A stretch of 18,482 nt of DNA from WVWN01 sp964563535 (GTDB taxonomy: Bacteria; RBG-13-66-14; B26-G2; WVWN01). Below are positions 13,764 through 18,482 of this stretch, piece after piece. The DNA is taken from assembly GCA_964563535.1 (NCBI GenBank), contig CAZLXP010000048.1:1-18482 (forward strand). Direction: 5' to 3'. Position 1 is the stretch's first letter, and each line of letters begins with the position of its first letter. The notes under the pieces were generated by a model that worked only from the letters and a program-made list of their open reading frames with translations, was not told the DNA's origin and made no database searches. Made by a program: the position numbers and the translations under genes.

Positions 13764-15260
13764 ATGCGTACCATAATCGTATGGTCGTTGGGTTTCGTAA
13801 CGGCGACGGTGATGGCGTCGGCGGCGGAGGGGCCGACCGATTTCCCGCGGCGGTTGACGTTGGTAGGGGAAGCGGGGTTGGGGGACTTTTTTGAACGGGT
13901 GGCGGTTAAAGCCGATAGGCCTATGCCTTGGCGGACGTTCGTCCAAAACCGTTATCGGATTCTCAAAGGCCGCGGCGACGTTACCAAAGGGGACTTGGGC
14001 CGGGACGCAAACGCCGCGATTTGGCTGGCGATATTGGACAGCGAGTATCGCAGGAACGGGCGGTTGCTCTTCGTCGAAGGGGGTAAGGTGCCGGGAGTCG
14101 CCGACGACCGATGGTTATCGCTGCGGGAGTTTGAAAACGACGTTATGCCCACGGTGGTCCATACCCCCGAGTCCTTCGGCGGCGGCGACGTGGAACGCGC
14201 GGTAAAAGACTTGGTGGCCAGGGCTTCGGCGCTGCATCGATTGTCGTGGACCGGTTTACTGGTCGTCCCGGGCGCGAGGGTCACCGGGTGGCGGCCGCTC
14301 AACCCGGAAAGCTACCTCTACAGGCACGTGGGCAAACTTGACGAGGCCTATGGAAAAAGGGATGCCGCGGCGATGAGGCGCGCGGCCGCGGCGTTGGCGT
14401 ACGAACTGGAAAGGCAATGGGGCTACCCGTCGCGGGCGAAATTATCGCTCGAAGTATACTTCGATAAATTTGCCGTTCTTAGAGTTGGCTTCGGCCTATA
14501 CGTCTTGTCGGCGTTATCGTTTTTCGGGTGGGCGGCTGTAGGTAAACGGTACGTGGCGGACGTCGGCGCCTGGCTCGCGTTCGCCGGGTTCATTTTTGTG
14601 ACGGCGGCTCTGGCGGGGAGGTCTATAATTGCCGGTCATTTGCCCACGGCCGGGATATACGAATACGTAATCCTCCTTTCCTGGGTCACCGTTTTATACT
14701 TCCTCATTTTTTATTTGAAAACCGGCGGGGCTTTCTTGGGAGTCGTCGTTATGCCGGTGGCGTTTTTATTGGTCGTCGCAGCGTCGTTGTTTCCCGCCGA
14801 CGTCGACGCCCAACTTATACCGGCGTTGCGGTCGCGGTGGTTAACGATTCACGTCGTGTTGGCGTGTTTGGGGGAAGCGGCATTTACCGTGGCGTTTGCG
14901 GCGGCGGTATTACGCCTTGTTACGTCCGGCGGTGCCGGTGCGCGGTTTCTTTCGCCCGACCGACTGGAACTCGTCGAATACCGCGCGATTACGTTAGGGT
15001 ATCCGTTGTTCGCGCTGGGCGCGCTCGTAGCCGGCGCCGTGTGGGCCCAAAAAGTTTGGTCGGTTTGGTGGGATTGGGACCCCAAGGAAACGGCTTCGCT
15101 AGTCGTCTTCCTCCTCGCGACGGCGTATTTACATGCTCGTCAGGTGCAGGGGTGGCAGGGGGCTCGCGCGGCGGTTTTGGCCATACTGGTCTTCGCCGCG
15201 GCGGCGTTTACGTTGTTCGTCAACTTAATATTCGGCGGCCGTCATGCTTTCGGTCTTTAA
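13764..15260 (+). CDS. ccsA: Cytochrome c biogenesis protein CcsA/ResC with extended exported N-terminal domain
   Basis: A 498-residue partner of ResB. The last 260 residues hold eight probable membrane helices and the haem-binding WWD region: W435, W436, D437, W438, D439, then PKET to T443. Conserved histidines are visible at H292, H363, H457 and H494 (the last in GGRHAFG), in the places expected for external and membrane haem ligands. The first 235 or so residues are an addition: a signal-peptide-like start (MRTIIVWSLGFV to ASAAEG) and an exported, mainly helical domain with blocks like PMPWRTF and GWRPLNPESY, similar to the N-terminal extensions of CcsA in Bacteroidetes and deltaproteobacteria as I recall them. 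Minimal CcsA proteins lack this. Confidence 0.92.
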   Translation: MRTIIVWSLGFVTATVMASAAEGPTDFPRRLTLVGEAGLGDFFERVAVKADRPMPWRTFVQNRYRILKGRGDVTKGDLGRDANAAIWLAILDSEYRRNGRLLFVEGGKVPGVADDRWLSLREFENDVMPTVVHTPESFGGGDVERAVKDLVARASALHRLSWTGLLVVPGARVTGWRPLNPESYLYRHVGKLDEAYGKRDAAAMRRAAAALAYELERQWGYPSRAKLSLEVYFDKFAVLRVGFGLYVLSALSFFGWAAVGKRYVADVGAWLAFAGFIFVTAALAGRSIIAGHLPTAGIYEYVILLSWVTVLYFLIFYLKTGGAFLGVVVMPVAFLLVVAASLFPADVDAQLIPALRSRWLTIHVVLACLGEAAFTVAFAAAVLRLVTSGGAGARFLSPDRLELVEYRAITLGYPLFALGALVAGAVWAQKVWSVWWDWDPKETASLVVFLLATAYLHARQVQGWQGARAAVLAILVFAAAAFTLFVNLIFGGRHAFGL

Positions 15261-15278
15261 ACGAGGTATTTCCGACCT

Positions 15279-16043
15279 ATGAAGATTAAAAAGAAAAAAG
15301 GGAAACCGATCCTGAAGCGGGCGAGGCAACCTGCCGAGGCGGCGGCCGAGACCCGTTTCCAAAAGATTCTAAAACCAGTCGTCAAGAGGTGGAAGTTGAT
15401 CGCGGCCGTGGCCGCCGGGGTCGCCGTAGCGGCGGCGGCCGTCGGCGGATACGCTTGGTACCGACACGACCGTGAACTCAGGGCCGGCCGCGCGTACGCC
15501 CGCGTCCAGGAGAGGGTGACCGACGAGGTAAAAAAGGCGGTGGAAGCCGGAGGTAAGGAAGGAAAGGTGGACGAGGACAAGATCGCGGCGAAGACGGTCG
15601 CGGAACTCGAAAACCTGGTAGAGCGTTTCGGCGATACCGCCAGCGGGCGCGCGGCGACGTATGAGCTGGCTTCGCTTTACTTTGACCGCGGCGAGTATCA
15701 AAAAGCATTACGCCTATTTTCGGATTTGGAAGGCAAGTCGTCGGGCTTGGAGGCGGTGCTTGCCGCCCAGGGTAGCGCCGACTGTCACAAGGCGCTGGGT
15801 GAATACGACGCGGCCATAACCAAATATAAGATTATTTTCGAGAACCATAAAGACGAGTTTCCGGGCGTGCCGGTAGCCATGAGCTTAGGCGAGTGTTACC
15901 AGCAAAAAGGGCAGCTGGATGAAGCCTCCAAAATCTACCGCTACGTACTGGATTACCACGGCCTTTCACCTTACGCCCCGCAGGCGGAACGGGAGCTGGA
16001 GAAGGTGAAGGCCGTCATGGCGGTCAAGAGGAAACCGCTTTGA
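15279..16043 (+). CDS. Membrane-anchored TPR protein
   Basis: A 254-residue protein with a very basic start (MKIKKKKGKPILKRAR), a membrane helix at about 38-60 (WKLIAAVAAGVAVAAAAV), and an exported part with TPR-like helix pairs: AATYELASLYFDRGEYQKAL (about 127-146), GSADCHKALGEYDAAITKYK and AMSLGECYQQKGQLDEASKIYRYVL. The charge pattern puts the N-terminus in the cytoplasm and the TPR part outside. This layout resembles the YfgM/TPR_21 and YbgF types that assist secretion or envelope assembly. The function is not known. GAGGT lies 11 bases before ATG 15279. It is the last gene of the run that begins with atpZ. Confidence 0.75.
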   Translation: MKIKKKKGKPILKRARQPAEAAAETRFQKILKPVVKRWKLIAAVAAGVAVAAAAVGGYAWYRHDRELRAGRAYARVQERVTDEVKKAVEAGGKEGKVDEDKIAAKTVAELENLVERFGDTASGRAATYELASLYFDRGEYQKALRLFSDLEGKSSGLEAVLAAQGSADCHKALGEYDAAITKYKIIFENHKDEFPGVPVAMSLGECYQQKGQLDEASKIYRYVLDYHGLSPYAPQAERELEKVKAVMAVKRKPL

Positions 16044-16281
16044 CGCGCCGGCGGCTAAGTTAAGCCGGCTTGGAACGGGGCGCGGCCCGAGCTCCTGACC
16101 CGGTTTTGGCCTTGATTTTGGAAATCATATCGCGCGGCCGCGAACGACCGCGGAGCCCGGCCGGGACTTCTCGGGGGCAACCTTACGTCGCCGGCGGCGG
16201 TTTTTTGCGCTATGCTAAAATATTTAAGCCGGCCCGAATCAACGCCATCCGGTTTCTTTGCGCGCGTTCGTTTTCCCGCTG
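16044..16281. other. Gap between operons, with a short dyad
   Basis: No gene is visible here. The stretch contains GGCT-6-AGCC (near 16051), the dyad TGATTT-TGG-AAATCA (16113-16127), which could be an operator, and a weak terminator at 16189-16206. I looked for a tRNA and for rpmE, which often neighbours prfA, and found neither. Confidence 0.5.
16189..16206 (+). terminator. Weak intrinsic terminator candidate
   Basis: CGCC (16189-16192), loop GGC, GGCG (16196-16199), then one G and six T. The stem is only 4 bp but all GC. It is the best candidate for ending the transcript from the atp-ccs run. Confidence 0.35.
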
Positions 16282-16310
16282 TTGACCCGGCCTCAGCCGT
16301 CAATTATAAT
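16282..16310 (+). promoter_or_regulatory. Near-consensus sigma-70-type promoter of yqhQ-prfA
   Basis: TTGACC (16282-16287), a 17-base spacer and a perfect TATAAT (16305-16310). This is the best promoter match in the window. The expected transcript start is about 16317, which is itself an in-frame ATG of the next gene. Confidence 0.8.
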
Positions 16311-16316
16311 GAGATG

Positions 16317-17321
16317 ATGATTCCGAATGGTAAAAGGCATTCGGGCCGACTTTTTTCCGCGAATCAAATGGGGCTTATGGCTAACTTGGCAAGCAGCGTC
16401 AAAAACCGCCGTCCCTTCATCGGCGGCCAGGCGGTTATAGAAGGCGTGATGTTCCGCTCGCCGCGGGCGTACGCCGTCGCGGTGAGGGACCCCGGCGGCA
16501 ATATTGTCATTGAAAGCCACGAGAAACCGTCGTTAACGGCCTTATTCCCCTGGCGGCTGCCGTTCATACGGGGCGTCGTCGCCTTATACGAGTCCGTCGC
16601 GTTGGGCGTCAAAGCCCTTATGTTTTCCGCGGAGATCGCGGAACCGCCGAAGGAAGGCGAGGATAGACGACAAACGTCGTTTTGGGAGAAAGCGGGTATC
16701 ATCACTTTTTCGCTGGCGTTCGGGTTGTTGCTCTTCGTCGGCGTGCCGTACGGCGTCGCTTACCTTTTGAAGAAACCGCTGGGCGTAACCGGCGAGGGGT
16801 CGGTGGCGTTCAACCTCGTGGACGGTTTGCTCCGGGTAATCGTTTTCTTAGGGTATATCCTGGCCATCTCGGCCCTCAAAGACGTGAAGAGGATGTTTGC
16901 TTACCACGGCGCGGAACACAAGGTCATAAATACCTTTGAGCACGGCCGCGAACCGCGAACCGACAACGTCGCCGCGGCCAGCCGTTTCCACCCGCGCTGC
17001 GGCACGTCATTTATAATCGTTCTGCTTTTAATACTCATATTATTTCATTCCGTCGTTTTCTCGTTACTCCCGGGGGACTTGAATTTCTTAACGAAGTTGC
17101 TCGTCCGGCTGGCGCTAGTGGTTCCTATCGCCGGCGTAGCGTATGAGTTAATACGCTTGGGCAGTCGGTTACCCGACAATAAAATTATCAACTTCTTTTT
17201 ACTGCCGGGGATGTTGACCCAGTTCATAACGACGCGGGAACCCGACGAAACTATGATCGAAGTGGCGTTATCGTCGTTTCGCCGCGTCCAAGAAGTCGAG
17301 GACGGCGCCGCGGAGGACTGA
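16317..17321 (+). CDS. yqhQ: DUF1385 (YqhQ-type) membrane protein, possibly leaderless
   Basis: A polytopic membrane protein of the DUF1385 family, function unsettled, commonly found beside prfA. Diagnostic blocks are FIGGQAVIEGVMFRSP near the N-terminus, YHGAEHKVINTFEHG, and SRFHPRCGTSF. Four or five membrane helices follow (IITFSLAFGLLLFV, LLRVIVFLGYILAI, FIIVLLLILILF, LALVVPIAGVAYEL). The frame is open back to 16212, but the strong promoter at 16282-16310 lies inside that part, so earlier starts are unlikely. ATG 16317 sits exactly where the transcript should begin, with TATAAT at -12 to -7, as in leaderless genes. Starts at 16368 or 16377 would match the family N-terminus more closely but have no ribosome binding site, so the start is open. 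Confidence 0.88.
   Translation: MIPNGKRHSGRLFSANQMGLMANLASSVKNRRPFIGGQAVIEGVMFRSPRAYAVAVRDPGGNIVIESHEKPSLTALFPWRLPFIRGVVALYESVALGVKALMFSAEIAEPPKEGEDRRQTSFWEKAGIITFSLAFGLLLFVGVPYGVAYLLKKPLGVTGEGSVAFNLVDGLLRVIVFLGYILAISALKDVKRMFAYHGAEHKVINTFEHGREPRTDNVAAASRFHPRCGTSFIIVLLLILILFHSVVFSLLPGDLNFLTKLLVRLALVVPIAGVAYELIRLGSRLPDNKIINFFLLPGMLTQFITTREPDETMIEVALSSFRRVQEVEDGAAED
16323..16344 (+). repeat. Inverted repeat at the 5' end of the yqhQ transcript
   Basis: CCGAATG (16323-16329) and CATTCGG (16338-16344) form a perfect 7-bp stem with an 8-base loop. It begins about 6 bases after the predicted transcript start. A T6 run follows at 16351-16356, too far for a classic terminator. It could be a 5' stabilising hairpin, or simply coding sequence if the gene is leaderless. 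Confidence 0.55.
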
Positions 17322-17340
17322 GGAAAGCGGGGGACCTATA

Positions 17341-18423
17341 ATGGCCGACCTTTTGAAATCGCTGAAAACCTTCGAGGAAGAGCTCGCGCAGCTGGACGAC
17401 CGGCTCGCCGAGCCGGCGACGGCGTACGATTATAAACGCGTTGCCGAGTTGGGTAGGCGCCGCCGCGAGCTCGAGGACCTCGTCGCCGCCGGGGCGCGGG
17501 TTCGCGACCTGGAGCGCGAAATCGTCGATACCCGGGCTGTAATGGAGGGGGACGACGACCCGGCCATGAAGGAACTGGCGCGCGCCGAACTCGACAAGCT
17601 GAAGGCCTCCCTGGCCGAGGCGGAGCAAAAATTCCGTTGGATTTTATTGCCTAAGGACCCCAACGACGAACGAAACGTTATCGTCGAAATACGCGCCGGC
17701 ACCGGCGGCGAAGAGTCCGCCCTCTTTGCCGCGGACTTGTTCAAAATGTACCAACGATACGCCGAGCGGGCGGGGTGGCGGGTAGACGTTATGAATTCGC
17801 ACGAAACGGGCATCGGCGGTTTTAAAGAGATAATATTCGGCGTCGAAGGCAGGGGAGCCTACTCGCGCTTAAAATACGAGTCCGGCGTCCACCGCGTCCA
17901 ACGCGTGCCGGAGACCGAAAGCCAAGGACGCATTCATACGTCGGCGGTCACGGTCGCGATATTGCCGGAGGCGGACGAGGTCGAGGTCGAGATCGGAACT
18001 GAGGATGTTCGCGTGGACGTATTTCGCTCTACCGGGCCCGGGGGGCAAGGGGTGAATACTACGGATTCGGCGGTCCGCATTACGCACCTCCCGACCGGTA
18101 TGGTGGTAACCTGCCAGGACGAGAGGTCGCAGATAAAGAACCGGGCCAAGGCAATCAAGATTTTACAGGCGCGGCTGCTCGCCAAAGCGCAAGAGGAGGC
18201 GGCCGCGGAACGCGCGAACCGACGCCGGTCCATGGTAGGTACCGGCGATCGGTCCGAGCGGATTCGTACTTATAACTTTCCCCAGAGTCGGGTTACGGAC
18301 CACCGCGTAGCTTTGACCCTCTATCGCCTTCACGAGGTCTTGGACGGCGACTTAGACGAAGTGATCGACGTGCTGGCCGCGGCCGACCGCGAAAAGATGC
18401 TCGCCGCGGCGGGAGAATTATGA
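17341..18423 (+). CDS. prfA: Peptide chain release factor 1
   Basis: A 360-residue RF1, normal length, that ends translation at UAA and UAG. The codon-reading PxT motif is PET at 190-192 in RVPETESQGRIHTSA, which marks RF1 rather than RF2 (SPF). The catalytic GGQ is at 234-236 in STGPGGQGVN, which releases the peptide in the ribosome's catalytic centre. GGGGGA lies 6 bases before ATG 17341. It follows yqhQ by 19 bases and its stop overlaps the next start (ATGA at 18420-18423), so the three genes are one unit. Confidence 0.97.
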   Translation: MADLLKSLKTFEEELAQLDDRLAEPATAYDYKRVAELGRRRRELEDLVAAGARVRDLEREIVDTRAVMEGDDDPAMKELARAELDKLKASLAEAEQKFRWILLPKDPNDERNVIVEIRAGTGGEESALFAADLFKMYQRYAERAGWRVDVMNSHETGIGGFKEIIFGVEGRGAYSRLKYESGVHRVQRVPETESQGRIHTSAVTVAILPEADEVEVEIGTEDVRVDVFRSTGPGGQGVNTTDSAVRITHLPTGMVVTCQDERSQIKNRAKAIKILQARLLAKAQEEAAAERANRRRSMVGTGDRSERIRTYNFPQSRVTDHRVALTLYRLHEVLDGDLDEVIDVLAAADREKMLAAAGEL

Positions 18424-18482
18424 CGGCCATCCCATTTACGGCACGAAGGGCGCCCGTTTCGACCGCGGGCGAAATTCGCCGA
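18420..18482 (+). CDS. Start of a truncated gene after prfA, possibly prmC
   Basis: ATG 18420 overlaps the prfA stop (ATGA) and opens a frame of 21 codons to the window end: MTAIPFTARRAPV, then STAGEIRR. In many bacteria the gene right after prfA is prmC, which methylates the GGQ glutamine of release factors. The visible residues are too few to confirm this; the name is from position only. Confidence 0.4.
   Translation, partial: MTAIPFTARRAPVSTAGEIRR

Noticed and set aside
16044..16281. Possible tRNA or rpmE gene between the operons
   Set aside because: No cloverleaf, T-loop motif or L31-like frame could be found.
16212..16313. Longer N-terminus for yqhQ from ATG 16212
   Set aside because: The strong promoter at 16282-16310 lies inside it, and the extra residues do not resemble the family.
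17908..17916. PET in place of PAT as the codon-reading motif of RF1
   Set aside because: Only Pro and Thr are kept across RF1 proteins; the middle residue varies, with PVT and PDT known, so this is ordinary.
1..18482. CRISPR arrays, insertion sequences, phage genes or defence systems
   Set aside because: No direct repeat arrays, transposase frames or terminal inverted repeats were seen; the window is a set of core genes with the insertions described.

Overview
The window comes from a GC-rich bacterial genome whose genes all lie on the + strand and are tightly packed, often with ATGA or TAATG overlaps. A lipoprotein, a putative outer-membrane beta-barrel protein and an AsmA/TamB-like protein point to a cell with two membranes. 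A quinone-type polyprenyl synthase and System II cytochrome c biogenesis genes point to quinone/cytochrome respiration. I cannot name the lineage; an uncultivated phylum is possible but unproven.

Layout: 1-852 is the 3' part of an AsmA/TamB-like gene. 853-1087 is regulatory: a putative promoter and a strong intrinsic terminator that could bound a small RNA or leader, followed by a second promoter that fits the next operon. 1088-11110 is an F-type ATP synthase operon: atpZ, atpI, atpB (a), atpE (c), atpF (b), atpH (delta), atpA (alpha), atpG (gamma), atpD (beta), atpC (epsilon). All subunits are present, but the F1 half is interrupted three times: a lipoprotein gene between atpA and atpG, a secreted protein with a putative barrel between atpG and atpD, and a GNAT/thioredoxin-like fusion between atpD and atpC. 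The same gene run continues without an evident break into a long-chain polyprenyl diphosphate synthase, resB, ccsA/resC and a membrane-anchored TPR protein (11113-16043). After a gap of about 270 bases with a near-consensus sigma-70-type promoter come yqhQ (DUF1385) and prfA, then a truncated gene that overlaps the prfA stop (prmC by context only).

Together the genes look like an energy-conservation block: ATP synthase, quinone side-chain synthesis and haem attachment to exported cytochromes c. The most interesting points are the unfamiliar envelope genes inside the ATP synthase operon (one seems to carry a matrixin-like domain that has lost its zinc motif), a c subunit with a signal-peptide-like N-terminus and part of a Na+-binding signature, an altered P-loop in alpha, a short epsilon whose conserved N-terminus lies upstream of any standard start codon, and a candidate small RNA just ahead of the operon.
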